Assembly (NCBI RefSeq): GCF_041914405.1
Contig: NZ_JAYSDK010000003.1
Coordinates: forward strand, 1 to 64,000
DNA from: Zoogloea sp041914405
Lineage (GTDB): Bacteria > Pseudomonadota > Gammaproteobacteria > Burkholderiales > Rhodocyclaceae
DNA: 64,000 bases
Direction of reading: 5' to 3'
Below are positions 43,974 through 53,181 of this stretch, one piece after another. The position numbers and the translations under genes were made by a program. The stretch's first letter is position 1. Every line of letters begins with the position of its first letter. A model generated the notes under the pieces. The model saw nothing but the letters and a program-made list of their open reading frames with translations. It did not search any database and had not been told where the DNA came from.

Positions 43974-45453
43974 ATCCGCCGAGCTTGGCCACCGGCTGTC
44001 GAAGGCCGATTACGAGCAGATCGAACCTCAGCTGCGTACCGACCTGCTGGACGTGCAGTTCGAACTGCTCGAGAGCAAGGGGTTTGCCGCGGTGATCCTG
44101 ATCAACGGGATCGACGGTGCCGGACGTGGCGAGACGGTCAATATCCTCAACGAGTGGATGGACCCGCGCCACATCGAGGTGCATGCCTTCGACAAGCCGA
44201 CCGATGAGGAGCGTGAGCGCCCCTTCCTGTGGCGCTTCTGGCGTGCCCTGCCGCCGCGGGGCAAGATTGGCGTGCTGTTCGGCAACTGGTATTCCGAAGC
44301 CATCGGCGACCGGGCCTTCGGGCGCATCAAGAAGGCGCGCCTCGACCAGCAACTGGCCGAGTTCAATCGGTTCGAGGCGATGCTGGCGGCCGAGGGCGTG
44401 TTGTTGATCAAGTTCTGGTTCCATCTGTCCAAGCAGGCACAGAAGAAGCGCCTTAAGGCGCTGGAGGCGAATCCGGAAACCCGCTGGCGGGTGAGGGATG
44501 CGGACCGGGAGGTCTACGAGGAATACGACCGCTACAAGGACGTGGCGGAGCATGTGTTGCGCCAGACCAGTACCGGCATCGCGCCGTGGGTGATCGTGGA
44601 TGGTTCGGATCCGCAATACCGTGCGGTGCAGGTCGGGCGGACCCTGCTGGAGGGCTTGCGCCGCCGTTGCGATCATGTCGCGCGCGGCTATCGGACCCGC
44701 CAGACGGCGGCGCCGCTGGCTTCGTCGGTGGATGAGCGCAACCTGCTGAATGCGCTGGTACTCAACCAGCCGCTGGACAAAAAGGACTACGACAAGCAGC
44801 TCGAACGGTTGCAGGGGCGCCTTGCGCTGGCTGTGCGCAGCGAGGCTTTTGCGAACCGCAGCCTGGTGCTGGTGTTCGAAGGCATGGACGCTGCGGGCAA
44901 GGGCGGGGCGATCCGGCGCGTCACCCAGGCCCTGGATACGCGCCAGTACCACATCACCCCGATCGCCGCACCCAGCGAGGAAGAGCGTGCGCAGCCTTAC
45001 CTGTGGCGCTTCTGGCGCCGCCTGCCCCGGCAGGGCCGGGTGGCGATCTTCGATCGCTCCTGGTACGGCCGGGTGCTGGTGGAGCGGGTCGAGGGCTTCT
45101 GCTCGGAGGCGGACTGGATGCGCGCCTACGCAGAGATTAATGATTTCGAGGACCAGCTCGTGTCGGCGGGAGCAATCGTCGTCAAGTTCTGGCTGTCGAT
45201 CAGCGATGAGGAGCAATTGCGGCGTTTCAAGGCCCGAGAGGAACAGTCCTTCAAGCGCTACAAGCTGACCGAAGAAGACTGGCGCAACCGCGAGAAGTGG
45301 CCGCTCTACGAGCCCGCCGTATGCGACATGATCGATCGCACAAGCACGGAAACTGCGAACTGGACACTGGTCGAAGCGGACAATAAATATTACGCTAGGG
45401 TAAAAGTGCTGCAGACCCTGGTGGACAAACTGGAGCTGGCACTGCAGAAATGA
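43966..45453 (+). CDS. pap: Polyphosphate:AMP phosphotransferase (class II PPK2, two-domain)
   Basis: 495 residues from the ATG at 43966. Two tandem PPK2 domains are present. The N-terminal copy has INGIDGAGRGETVN, where the Walker Lys position is Arg; the C-terminal copy has FEGMDAAGKGGAIRR and AIFDRSWYGRVLVERVEGF. In characterised PAPs the C-terminal domain is catalytic, in agreement with the intact motif here. It uses polyphosphate to make ADP from AMP, recycling nucleotides in cells that store polyphosphate. The upstream in-frame extension is rejected because it runs through rsmE. Confidence 0.94.
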   Translation: MFESAELGHRLSKADYEQIEPQLRTDLLDVQFELLESKGFAAVILINGIDGAGRGETVNILNEWMDPRHIEVHAFDKPTDEERERPFLWRFWRALPPRGKIGVLFGNWYSEAIGDRAFGRIKKARLDQQLAEFNRFEAMLAAEGVLLIKFWFHLSKQAQKKRLKALEANPETRWRVRDADREVYEEYDRYKDVAEHVLRQTSTGIAPWVIVDGSDPQYRAVQVGRTLLEGLRRRCDHVARGYRTRQTAAPLASSVDERNLLNALVLNQPLDKKDYDKQLERLQGRLALAVRSEAFANRSLVLVFEGMDAAGKGGAIRRVTQALDTRQYHITPIAAPSEEERAQPYLWRFWRRLPRQGRVAIFDRSWYGRVLVERVEGFCSEADWMRAYAEINDFEDQLVSAGAIVVKFWLSISDEEQLRRFKAREEQSFKRYKLTEEDWRNREKWPLYEPAVCDMIDRTSTETANWTLVEADNKYYARVKVLQTLVDKLELALQK

Positions 45454-45502
45454 AAGAAGTGCAAAATAAAATATTGCGTCGTTTAACCCCGATGGTCTGG
45501 AA

Positions 45503-46861
45503 GTGCCTGTGAATTCGTCTGTTACCGCTCCTGTCGCCGAGCGTGCCGAGCAGTTGTCCCAGCGTTTTGTTGCCTGGGTACGGGCTGCTGCACCCTATAT
45601 CCACGCCTTCCGTGGCAAGACTTTCGTGTTGGGTTTCGGCGGCGAGGTGGCGGGTGCCCATCTGGTCGAGAAGCTGGCCTATGACTGCAATCTGCTGGCG
45701 GCGCTGGGCGTTAGGCTGGTGCTGGTGCATGGTGCGCGTCCGCAGATCGAGGCCGAACTGCTTCGGCGCGGCCTGACGCCGCGCTATCACAAGGGCTTGC
45801 GTGTCACCGACGCGGCAGCGCTGGAGTGCGTGAAGGCGGCGGTGGCGGTGACGCGGCTGGAGGTCGAGGCGCAGCTTTCCCAGGGCTTGCCGAACACTCC
45901 GATGGCCGGCAGCTATATGCGTGTGACCGGCGGCAACTTCCTCACCGCCAAACCGGTTGGCGTTGTCGATGGTGTGGATTACGGCTTCACCGGTGCGGTA
46001 CGCAAGGTGATCGCCGAAGAGATCGCCGCCGACTTGGACCAGCAGAACGTGGTGTTGATGTCGTCCCTCGGCGTGTCGCCGGCCGGCGAGATCTTCAACA
46101 TGAGCATGGAGGCGGTGGCTGAGGCGGTGGCCATCGCCCTCAAGGCCGAGAAGCTGATCTACCTGTGCGATGCGCCCGGCCTGCTCGATGCGAAGGGCGG
46201 GCTCATCGAGGCCATCACTGCCGACGATGCGGAGGCGATGCTGAACGCCGGTGAAGGGCTGACCGAGGATCTCGACCTGTACCTGCCCTGCGCGATCCGC
46301 GCGGTGCGCAAGGGGGTCGGTCGGGCACACCTGATCGACCGGGACAAGGACGGCGGCCTGCTGCTGGAGTTCTTCACGCCCCAGGGCGTGGGTACCGTGC
46401 TGACCCGCGACCCGCTGTTCCGCCTGCGTGAGGCGACCATCGAGGACGTGGGAGCGCTGGGCAGCGTGATCGCGCCGATGGAGGCCGACGGCACGCTGGT
46501 GCGGCGTAGTCGCGAACGGCTGGAGCAGGAGATCGAGCGCTTTACGGTCGTCGAGTACGACGGCGTGCTGGTGGGGTGTGCGGCGCTGTATCCCTTCATG
46601 GATGAGCGCGCGGCGGAAATGGCCTGCGTGGCGGTGGTGCCGGAACACCGGCGGGCCGGCTTGGGCGAAATGCTGCTGCGTCGCATCGAGGTCCGTTCCC
46701 GAGCCCTCGGCGTGGAGCGCCTGTTCGTGCTGACGACCCGTACCGCCGATTGGTTCCGGGAGCGGGGCTTCCGTGAAGTACCACCGGCCGAGTTACCACG
46801 ACAGAAACTCGAGATGTACGACGTCAGCCGGCGCTCCAAGGTTTTCATGAAGGCTTTGTGA
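45503..46861 (+). CDS. argA: N-acetylglutamate synthase ArgA
   Basis: 452 residues from a GTG at 45503. First step of arginine synthesis: acetyl-CoA plus glutamate gives N-acetylglutamate. The N-terminal ~290 residues are an amino-acid-kinase-like regulatory domain (VLGFGGEVAGAHLVEKLAYD, LVLVHGARPQIEAEL) that binds arginine. The C-terminal GNAT domain (~300-452) has VAVVPEHRRAGLGEMLLRRIE and FREVPPAELPRQK. This is the classical two-domain bacterial ArgA. Its stop overlaps the start of the GGDEF gene (GTGA), which is probably a chance operon partner. Confidence 0.96.
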   Translation: MPVNSSVTAPVAERAEQLSQRFVAWVRAAAPYIHAFRGKTFVLGFGGEVAGAHLVEKLAYDCNLLAALGVRLVLVHGARPQIEAELLRRGLTPRYHKGLRVTDAAALECVKAAVAVTRLEVEAQLSQGLPNTPMAGSYMRVTGGNFLTAKPVGVVDGVDYGFTGAVRKVIAEEIAADLDQQNVVLMSSLGVSPAGEIFNMSMEAVAEAVAIALKAEKLIYLCDAPGLLDAKGGLIEAITADDAEAMLNAGEGLTEDLDLYLPCAIRAVRKGVGRAHLIDRDKDGGLLLEFFTPQGVGTVLTRDPLFRLREATIEDVGALGSVIAPMEADGTLVRRSRERLEQEIERFTVVEYDGVLVGCAALYPFMDERAAEMACVAVVPEHRRAGLGEMLLRRIEVRSRALGVERLFVLTTRTADWFRERGFREVPPAELPRQKLEMYDVSRRSKVFMKAL

Positions 46862-48552
46862 GGATGCGGTCGAGACCCCGGTTCAAGTTTCAAGTGCCTT
46901 CCGCCCGGGGCCGTCGACCGAGGTGGGGCTGGCTTGCGCTCGTGCCGGGTCTGACATGCCTGCCTGCCCACGCAGCACTACCGCCAGGCATGGAGTCGCC
47001 GGTGGTGACGCTGACGGCGGGACTGGCGACGATGGCCGGGCTGGCGGGGGCTTATCTGATCCTGCGGAGCCAGCGTCTGCCGCGTCCCGAGGAGCATGAC
47101 TTGCCCGGGAGCGAGATGGGCGGTGATGCCAGGCAGGCCTCCGCCGATATGGAAGAGGCCGGCTTGCCGACACCACGCCATGGCGGAACACGGTATTTCC
47201 TGGAAGCCGCGGCGGCCGATCGCGGTATAGAGGGCTGGATCAACGCGGATGGCACCCTGTTCTGGATCAATGGGGCGATCGAGCGCGCCACGGGCCACAG
47301 TGTCCATGAGGTTCTTGCCGGAGATTTCATCGATCTGCTCGTCTATGACCGGGATCGCCGTTACTGCCGTGATCAGGTCGCGTTGGCCTTGCAGAGCGGG
47401 ACCGTCGTGGAGTTTGAATTGCGGCTGCTGACAAAGGCAGGGACGACGCTGTGGGTTCTCGCCCGCTGGCAGCCGATTCATGATGAAGCCGGTCAACTGT
47501 TGGGTATGCGGGCGACGCTGAGCGATATCCAGGCGCGCAAGGAGGCCGAGTACAAGCTGCTCGAATCGGTTGCTGCGTTGCGCCGGGCCCAGGCCCTGTC
47601 CGAGCACTACCTCCGCCGCAGCAACGAGGAGCGTTCCCGCCTGTCGGCACTGCTGGACGTGGTGCGGGTTGGCATTCTGTTCATGGATGCGGATCGACGA
47701 GTGGTGTACTGCAACCGGGCGCTTTACGACATTTGGGATTTGAGCGCGGCGGAGAGCTTCGTTGGCGTGCGCGATGTGGTGCTGCAGCAGCACGTGATGG
47801 AGCGGGTCGCCGACCCCGATGCTTATCAGCGGCATGTCGCCGAGGTCTTGAGCTGCCGCGAGCCGAGCGAGCCCTTCGAGATTGCCTTCCCCGACGGACG
47901 AATCGTGACCGATTTTTCTCGCGTGGTGCCCGGCCCGGATGGCGCCCGCTCGATTGGCCGGATCTGGGTCTTCGAGGATGTGACCGAGCAGCGCAAGGTG
48001 GCGGGTCAGTTGATGCGCCTCGCCGAGCGCGATCCGCTGACCAACATCTTCAACCGACGGCGCTTCCATGAAGAGCTTGAGCGCATGCTGGCGGATGGCT
48101 GCCGCCACGGCGAGGATGTAGGTCTGCTGTCCATCGATCTGGATGGTTTCAAGCCGGTCAACGACAATTTCGGTCATCAGGCGGGTGATCGGGTGTTGAT
48201 CGGCCTGGCCAATGCGGTGGTGGCAGTAGTGCGCCGCAATGAGATGTTCTTCCGGATGGGCGGTGACGAGTTTGCGATTCTGGTGCCCTCTGGCACGCCG
48301 ACGGAACTTTCCGAGCTGGCGCGCCGGGTGTGTACCTGCATCGCGGCCCTACGCTTCGACTTCGGTACGGCAACGGTTGGCGTGACCGCCAGCATCGGCA
48401 TTGCCATCAGTTCAGGCTGCGGACATGATGGTGAGTCCTTGATCGGGGCGGCCGATCGGGCGATGTATGCGGCCAAGGCCCGTGGCGGCAATGGCTGGGC
48501 GTTTGCGGAAAGTGATGAGGCGCGACTGGATCCCCCCGACGTGGCGGGCTAG
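46858..48552 (+). CDS. PAS-GGDEF diguanylate cyclase, membrane-anchored
   Basis: 564 residues from the GTG at 46858; an ATG two codons later (46864) is an equal candidate. An N-terminal hydrophobic signal-like segment and one TM near residues 45-65 (PVVTLTAGLATMAGLAGAYLIL) are followed by two PAS domains (DGTLFWINGAIERATGHSV with a PAC segment, then MDADRRVVYCNRALYDIWD). The cyclase has DPLTNIFNRRRFHEEL, DLDGFKPVNDNFGHQAGDRV and FRMGGDEF. The I-site position reads RRNE instead of RxxD, so feedback inhibition may be weak. It overlaps argA by 4 bases. Ligand unknown. Confidence 0.93.
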   Translation: MRMRSRPRFKFQVPSARGRRPRWGWLALVPGLTCLPAHAALPPGMESPVVTLTAGLATMAGLAGAYLILRSQRLPRPEEHDLPGSEMGGDARQASADMEEAGLPTPRHGGTRYFLEAAAADRGIEGWINADGTLFWINGAIERATGHSVHEVLAGDFIDLLVYDRDRRYCRDQVALALQSGTVVEFELRLLTKAGTTLWVLARWQPIHDEAGQLLGMRATLSDIQARKEAEYKLLESVAALRRAQALSEHYLRRSNEERSRLSALLDVVRVGILFMDADRRVVYCNRALYDIWDLSAAESFVGVRDVVLQQHVMERVADPDAYQRHVAEVLSCREPSEPFEIAFPDGRIVTDFSRVVPGPDGARSIGRIWVFEDVTEQRKVAGQLMRLAERDPLTNIFNRRRFHEELERMLADGCRHGEDVGLLSIDLDGFKPVNDNFGHQAGDRVLIGLANAVVAVVRRNEMFFRMGGDEFAILVPSGTPTELSELARRVCTCIAALRFDFGTATVGVTASIGIAISSGCGHDGESLIGAADRAMYAAKARGGNGWAFAESDEARLDPPDVAG

Positions 48553-48617
48553 AATCTTGCTACCCCATGGGCAGCAGCGGTGCTGCCCCGGAATCCCAAT
48601 TCAAGAGGTGAAGAAAC

Positions 48618-48890
48618 ATGGCACGGATGGTCAACTGTGTGAAGCTCGGCCGTGAGGCCGAAGGTCTGGATCTGCCGCCGATCCCCGGCGAGCTCGGCAA
48701 GAAGGTCTTCGAGAATGTCTCCAAGGAAGGCTGGCAGCAGTGGGTCAAGCACCAGACCATGCTGATCAATGAGAACCGCCTGAACCTGATGGATGCGCGT
48801 GCGCGCAAGTACCTGGCCGAACAGATGGAGCGCTATTTCTTCGGTGGTGGTGCCGATCAGATCGGTGGCTACGTTCCGCCCAAATCCTGA
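48618..48890 (+). CDS. yggX: Fe(2+)-trafficking/oxidative-damage protection protein YggX
   Basis: 90 residues, full family length. It begins MARMVNCVKLGREAEGLD (with the conserved Cys7), and contains PGELGKKVFENVSKEGWQQW, the invariant KHQTMLINENRLNL and the C-terminal MERYFFGGGADQIGGYVPP. YggX helps limit iron-driven oxidative damage and supports Fe-S cluster enzymes. Preceded by an AAGAGGTG ribosome binding site and its own short intergenic region; convergent with the flagellar operon 6 bases away. Confidence 0.97.
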   Translation: MARMVNCVKLGREAEGLDLPPIPGELGKKVFENVSKEGWQQWVKHQTMLINENRLNLMDARARKYLAEQMERYFFGGGADQIGGYVPPKS

Positions 48891-48896
48891 GGCGGC

Positions 48897-49223
48897 TCAG
48901 CGCTGTACCGTTTGTGCGGCCCCGGGGAACGGGGCCGCTGCCTTTTGGGCCCCCTGTTCCAGGCTGTACAGCCAGGCCAGCAGTTCGGCCACCGCGACGT
49001 AGAGCTCGGGTGGGATCCGGGCGTCCAGGTCCACCTGCATAAGCAGCGCGACCAATTCCGGGGATTCGTGTACATAGACCCCGGCTTCCTTGGCCCGGGC
49101 AATGATCTCCGCGGCAATCAAGCCACGACCCTTGGCCACTACCGTTGGTGCCGAGGCATTGGCGTTGTAAGCCAGCGCGACGGCTTCGGCGCGGACTTCC
49201 AACGGTGCTTCGGGGCGGTTCAC
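48897..49223 (-). CDS. FlhB-like C-terminal domain protein
   Basis: 108 residues resembling only the cytoplasmic C-terminal domain of the flagellar export switch FlhB (APTVVAKGRGLIAAEIIARAKEAGVYVHESPELVALL, VAVAELLAWLYSLEQ). There is no membrane part, and the autocleavage NPTH motif is replaced (YNANASAPT). Such stand-alone FhlB-type proteins are usually encoded behind fliK and may substitute for the FlhB cytoplasmic domain in substrate switching. Its start overlaps the fliK stop (ATGA). Full-length flhB is not in the window. Confidence 0.88.
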   Translation of the reverse strand: MNRPEAPLEVRAEAVALAYNANASAPTVVAKGRGLIAAEIIARAKEAGVYVHESPELVALLMQVDLDARIPPELYVAVAELLAWLYSLEQGAQKAAAPFPGAAQTVQR

Positions 49224-50371
49224 GGCGTGCTCCTGAGCTCGGCCACCAACCCGGTGAGTGGCACATTGGCAGCGGCCAGTGCGTCGGCAAGGCGGGGTTC
49301 GCCCAATTGCAGGGCCTCACGGGTCGCGTTGTCATCGGCGAGCAGGCGCACGGCAATACCCGCCGGAGTCAGGTGCAGGCGGGCCTCGATACCGCCGAGG
49401 CTCGGCAGCGTCAGGCGCAGGGTCGAGTTCCAGTAAGGTTCGGGCTCCTCTTCACCGTCATGTGCCCCCCGTTCGTCGGCGGACGGATCCTCGATCTCCC
49501 ATTCCATCATCTGCCCCGGCCAGATCTGCCCTTGCCACACGGCCTGATGGGTGGCGAGGGTGTCCAGTTGCTGATGCACGATAGGCAGCAGTTTCTCGGC
49601 GATTGGTGCCGTATTGTCGGTTTTTCCACCAGACAGGAGGGCGTTGCCAGTGCTTTCAGTGGTGCTGCCGACGCCGCCTTCCCCGCCGGATAAAAGGCGG
49701 GTCTGAATCTCGGCCGAAAGCGCACCGGCTGGAGTATTGCTGGGCTGGGGCGCGGTTGTGGGCATCTGGGGCGTGGCGGGCATGCTGCCCTGGGGCTCTC
49801 GGCGCAGGGCAGCGGTGTCCAGTTGACCGGACAACCAGCGGGCCTGGTGGGCTTCGTAGAACAGGCCGCTCTCGGTGACGGCTGTGCCTAACTGGCCGGC
49901 CAGCTGGCTCGCTGCAGCCTGCGTCTGCGGAGCTGTCGGCAGCAGGGGCTGACCGCCGTTGAGGCTGGCGCTGGGGACTGACGGTTGGCCGGTCAGCAGG
50001 AAGCTGATCAGCTTGCCGGTCTGGCTGAGGGCTGCCTGACTTGGAAGGGGGGGCGTCTCGCCGCCGGGCTGGGCCAGGGTGGCCATCACGGCCTGTGGTG
50101 TGACCTTGCTGACGATCAGTTCGAGGGTGTCGCCCGCCTTCACTGATTGCGGGAGCGACAGGATGACCTCACGGCCGTCGATCCGGGCGTGATAGGTGTT
50201 GTCCTGCGCGATGGCCTGGAGCGTGGCGGTGATGCGCTGCCCTGGCGTGAAGTCGGGCAGGATGGAGGTGACGGCCCTGACACGGGCTGTCGGGGCAACG
50301 GTGGGCTCGCCGGAAAAAAAACTCGCTTCGGTGAGCATCCGCAAGCGGGAGGCGAGGTCGCCGGGAATCAT
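49220..50371 (-). CDS. fliK: Flagellar hook-length control protein FliK
   Basis: 383 residues. The long Gln/Pro/Ser/Thr-rich middle (~140-250) is poorly conserved, as usual for a molecular ruler. The C-terminal substrate-specificity-switch domain (~290-383) has EPYWNSTLRLTLPSLGGIEARLHLTPAGIAVRLLADD, the FliK_C pattern. It determines hook length and triggers the export switch from hook to filament proteins. It lies between fliT and the FlhB-like gene in the fliD operon. The N-terminal 130 residues carry a compact domain (GQRITATLQAIAQDNTYHARIDGREVILSLP). Confidence 0.9.
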   Translation of the reverse strand: MIPGDLASRLRMLTEASFFSGEPTVAPTARVRAVTSILPDFTPGQRITATLQAIAQDNTYHARIDGREVILSLPQSVKAGDTLELIVSKVTPQAVMATLAQPGGETPPLPSQAALSQTGKLISFLLTGQPSVPSASLNGGQPLLPTAPQTQAAASQLAGQLGTAVTESGLFYEAHQARWLSGQLDTAALRREPQGSMPATPQMPTTAPQPSNTPAGALSAEIQTRLLSGGEGGVGSTTESTGNALLSGGKTDNTAPIAEKLLPIVHQQLDTLATHQAVWQGQIWPGQMMEWEIEDPSADERGAHDGEEEPEPYWNSTLRLTLPSLGGIEARLHLTPAGIAVRLLADDNATREALQLGEPRLADALAAANVPLTGLVAELRSTP

Positions 50372-50398
50372 GGTGAGACCACCTGCCTGCCCGGGCGT

Positions 50399-50743
50399 TT
50401 AGCTCTGGTCGGGCTCGCCGTAGGCCTTGCGCACGTTCCGTTCGCGCGTGCCGCCGGACAGCAGCTGACGCACGTTGTCCATCCAGGGCTCGGTATGGAC
50501 GCGCACTTCCTTGTCATCGTCCAGGATGCGGCGGATGAGTGCCATCTTCTTCTGCCGCTCGTCCTCGGACATGCGCTTCTGGCGTCCCGGAAAAGCAAGG
50601 GCCTCTTCGACGCCAAGACGGTCGCGCAGGGAGGCAACCTGCTTCTCGAGGCGGGAAAGGCGATCCCAGTCGTTGGCACGGGCCGCATCGACCATCTCGG
50701 TCGAGTAGGTGCTCATTTGTTCCAGCAGGGCAAGGGAGCTCAT
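50399..50743 (-). CDS. fliT: Flagellar export chaperone FliT
   Basis: 114 residues, short helical protein with the FliT-like N-terminus LALLEQMSTYSTEMVDAARANDWDRLSRLEKQVASLRD, and a middle basic helix (RQKKMALIRRILDDDKEVRVH). FliT keeps the filament cap protein FliD unpolymerised before export and in enterobacteria restrains FlhDC. The identification rests strongly on its position immediately after fliS and before fliK. Sequence conservation in this family is weak. Confidence 0.82.
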   Translation of the reverse strand: MSSLALLEQMSTYSTEMVDAARANDWDRLSRLEKQVASLRDRLGVEEALAFPGRQKRMSEDERQKKMALIRRILDDDKEVRVHTEPWMDNVRQLLSGGTRERNVRKAYGEPDQS

Positions 50744-50762
50744 GCAGATATCTCCGGCAGTC

Positions 50763-51176
50763 TTAGCGGTTGGCCTGGTCGGACGTGCCGATTTCTTCCC
50801 AGGCGCCTTTCAGTTCGGAAAGCAGTTTCGCGACTTCGTCGAGAGCCGGCTTGCTGTTGTGCAGGTTGGCATAGATGAGTCGTTGCAACATGTAGTCATA
50901 CAGGGCGCCAAGGCGCTCGGCGAGATCGCCTCCCGCTTCGTAATCGAGACTGACCTTGAGGCCGTTGCCGATTATCTCGATGGCGTGGGATATTGCCTTG
51001 CCCTTGGCGGGGACATTGTTGGACTCAAGCGCAGCTGTCGCAGTACCGATCTGCAGCAGGGCGCCTTCGAAAAGCATCAGGATCAGCTTATGCGGATCGG
51101 CGGTGGAAACCCCGGTTTCGAAGCCGACTTCGCTGTAGGCGGCAGCGGCACGACGGGAGGCGAGGCCGAACGACAT
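50763..51176 (-). CDS. fliS: Flagellin export chaperone FliS
   Basis: 137 residues. The characteristic N-terminal AAAAYSEVGFETGVSTADPHKLILMLFEGALLQI is followed by IGNGLKVSLDYEAGGDLAERLGALYDYMLQRLIYANLHN, the FliS four-helix bundle. It binds the C-terminus of flagellin and prevents premature assembly. It sits between fliD and fliT in the expected order. Confidence 0.96.
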   Translation of the reverse strand: MSFGLASRRAAAAYSEVGFETGVSTADPHKLILMLFEGALLQIGTATAALESNNVPAKGKAISHAIEIIGNGLKVSLDYEAGGDLAERLGALYDYMLQRLIYANLHNSKPALDEVAKLLSELKGAWEEIGTSDQANR

Positions 51177-51206
51177 TGTGTTCTCCGTTTGGGTTGATCT
51201 TACGGC

Positions 51207-52610
51207 TTATTTGCTCAGCAGCGCGAGCTGTTGTGTGAGGTAGGTGCTCGTCGTGTTCATGCTTGCCATCGTCGTATCAAGGGCGGTGAACTGGGCCCGA
51301 TAGGTCTGCTCAATGATGGTCAGCCGATTGTTGAGCGCGTCGATCTGTTTACTAATGCTCTTGGTGCTGGCGGTCAGGCCATCGGTGCGACTGGAGATGA
51401 CCCCTCCGGTGCCCAGCAGATCAGTGGTCGTTGTCTTCAGCGCACTGCCGTAGGCGCCAATCGCGGTTGCTACGGCGGAGAAGTCGGTGTTGGCGGCCTT
51501 GTCGAATTTCGTGCTGTCGACCGTCAGGCTGCCATCGCTCTGGAAGGAGATGCCGAGGGAGCTCAGGGTCTTGTAGGCGTTGCTCGACAGGCTCGCGGGA
51601 GTCCCGGTCAGGGCCGCACGTACCTGGGACTGAATGGTCCGCAGTGAGGTGTCTCCATTCAGGACGGCAGCGGTCTTGGTCGTCGCGTCGTAGGCTCCGA
51701 GGCTCTTGATCGACGAGTTCAGGTTGTTGTACGCCGTCACGAAGGTATTCAGCTTGTCTTTCAGATCGGAGGTGTCTCGGCTGACCGTCAGGGTCGTGGA
51801 GCCGGTCTTGCTGACGGTGAGGTTGATACCATCGAGCGCATTCGCGATGGTATTGCCGCTGGTCGCAATCGAGACGCCCTGGATCTTGACGACGGCATCG
51901 GTTGCCGCCTGGGTCTGCGTAAAGGCGCTGCCAGCTGCGATGGGCGTGCCCGGATTGTTTTCATCGACGTAATTGGCTGGATCGACAAACGTCGCCGTGC
52001 CGCCAAGGGTGACCTTGTTGGCTGTACCACCAGTTGTTGCCGTCAGCAGCAGATTCTGCTTGCCGGTTGTGTCAGTGACGATGGTCGCGCTGGCGCCCGC
52101 ATTGGCATTGTTGATAGCGTCGCGAACGGCGGCAAGGGTGTTCTGGCTGCTGTCCAGGTTGATCGTGGACGTGGAGCCGGATGCCAGGCTAATGGTCAGC
52201 GTGCGTGAGCTGTCCGCACCGAAGGTCAGCGCGCGTGCGCCGGCGGCGTAAGTCGTGTTCAGGGCCAGACGCTGATTGGTCGCCAGTGACGTGACGTCAA
52301 TGGAGTAGGTGCCGGCAACGGCCGAATTGCTGGTTGTTGCCGATGCGATCGTGGAATCGGCAAAGGTTGCCTTGTAGGCGGAAAAAGATGCCGTTGCCGT
52401 CTGGCCGGCGGAGGGGGTGAGCGCCTTTGCCGCCGTCTGCAGGGACGAAAGGGCACTCTTCAGCGTACCAATGGCGGAAATCTTGGACTGATAGCTGCTC
52501 TGCTGCTTCTGCAGTTGCGAGAGTGGTTGTCGCTCGATCGACATCAGGCCGGTGACCAGGGACTCGACATTAAGTCCGGAGCCGATACCTGCAGATGAAA
52601 TGGTTGCCAT
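51207..52610 (-). CDS. fliD: Flagellar filament cap protein FliD
   Basis: 467 residues. The N-terminal helix ISSAGIGSGLNVESLVTGLMSIERQPLSQLQKQQS is the diagnostic FliD_N pattern. The body is Ser/Thr/Ala-rich (exposed domains D2/D3), and the C-terminal coil ends in TTMASMNTTSTYLTQQLALLSK. FliD pentamers cap the filament and guide flagellin polymerisation, and mediate adhesion in some species. First gene of fliD-fliS-fliT-fliK-FlhB-like, preceded by a good sigma-54-type promoter. Confidence 0.96.
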   Translation of the reverse strand: MATISSAGIGSGLNVESLVTGLMSIERQPLSQLQKQQSSYQSKISAIGTLKSALSSLQTAAKALTPSAGQTATASFSAYKATFADSTIASATTSNSAVAGTYSIDVTSLATNQRLALNTTYAAGARALTFGADSSRTLTISLASGSTSTINLDSSQNTLAAVRDAINNANAGASATIVTDTTGKQNLLLTATTGGTANKVTLGGTATFVDPANYVDENNPGTPIAAGSAFTQTQAATDAVVKIQGVSIATSGNTIANALDGINLTVSKTGSTTLTVSRDTSDLKDKLNTFVTAYNNLNSSIKSLGAYDATTKTAAVLNGDTSLRTIQSQVRAALTGTPASLSSNAYKTLSSLGISFQSDGSLTVDSTKFDKAANTDFSAVATAIGAYGSALKTTTTDLLGTGGVISSRTDGLTASTKSISKQIDALNNRLTIIEQTYRAQFTALDTTMASMNTTSTYLTQQLALLSK

Positions 52611-52701
52611 GATGCGCCCCCGTGAAGCTATGTTCCTGCTGTTTGCGATTACGGCTGATGCGCCGGAAACTTGAGCGCGTCAGCGTGACTGCATTTGATC
52701 A

Positions 52702-52717
52702 GCATGGACCGTGCCAG
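52702..52717 (-). promoter_or_regulatory. Sigma-54 promoter of the fliD operon
   Basis: On the minus strand CTGGCACGGTCCATGC: GG at -24 and GC at -12 with the exact 10-base spacing. It matches TGGCAC-N5-TTGC except for A in place of the first T. It lies about 90 bases upstream of the fliD start. Sigma-54 control of fliD is common in polar-flagellate gammaproteobacteria and betaproteobacteria. Confidence 0.72.
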
Positions 52718-52735
52718 CCGGCCAGGGTTCCTTCC

Positions 52736-52763
52736 AGAAAAAAACCCACCTGGGGGGTGGGTT
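52736..52763 (-). terminator. Rho-independent terminator of flaG
   Basis: On the minus strand AACCCACC (52763-52756), loop CCCCA, GGTGGGTT (52750-52743), followed by TTTTTCTGG. It separates flaG from the fliD promoter, so fliC-flaG and fliD-onward are independent units. Confidence 0.9.
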
Positions 52764-52788
52764 GGTGGTCCGCATGCTCGTGCACAGG

Positions 52789-53181
52789 CTAGACTTTTTG
52801 CCTGACGAGCAGGCCCTGCAGTTTATCGAGGGCCTTGGCTATAGCCAGGACTTCTTCTGACGGAATCTGGCGGAGAACCTTTTTGGACTCCGTATCGACG
52901 ACCTTCACCACGGTGGAGCCTGTGTCCTCGTCGATCGAGAACTGCAGACTCTGCGCCGTCTGCTTGATGACGTCCTGGATTTGCGTGACTGCCTGGGCCA
53001 ACTGCTCAGGCGTCAGTGGCGTGCTTCCGGTTTGCTCTACCTGATTGGCGGTCTTCACTGCCTTGGGGTCGTCGCTAGGAGTTGCAGCATCGGCCTGACG
53101 GGTGCCGCCAACGCTGCTGGCTGGCCGTGCCGGCGGCGAATACTGCTGCGCTGCGCCGGGTCCGACGGGTTGAATGCTCAT
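52789..53181 (-). CDS. flaG: FlaG family protein
   Basis: 130 residues. The disordered N-terminal half (GPGAAQQYSPPARPASSVGG) precedes the FlaG domain: LQFSIDEDTGSTVVKVVDTESKKVLRQIPSEEVLAIAKALDKLQGLLVRQKV. FlaG proteins influence filament length and flagellin export. Located directly downstream of the flagellin gene with 77 bases between them, and closed by its own terminator. Confidence 0.95.
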   Translation of the reverse strand: MSIQPVGPGAAQQYSPPARPASSVGGTRQADAATPSDDPKAVKTANQVEQTGSTPLTPEQLAQAVTQIQDVIKQTAQSLQFSIDEDTGSTVVKVVDTESKKVLRQIPSEEVLAIAKALDKLQGLLVRQKV

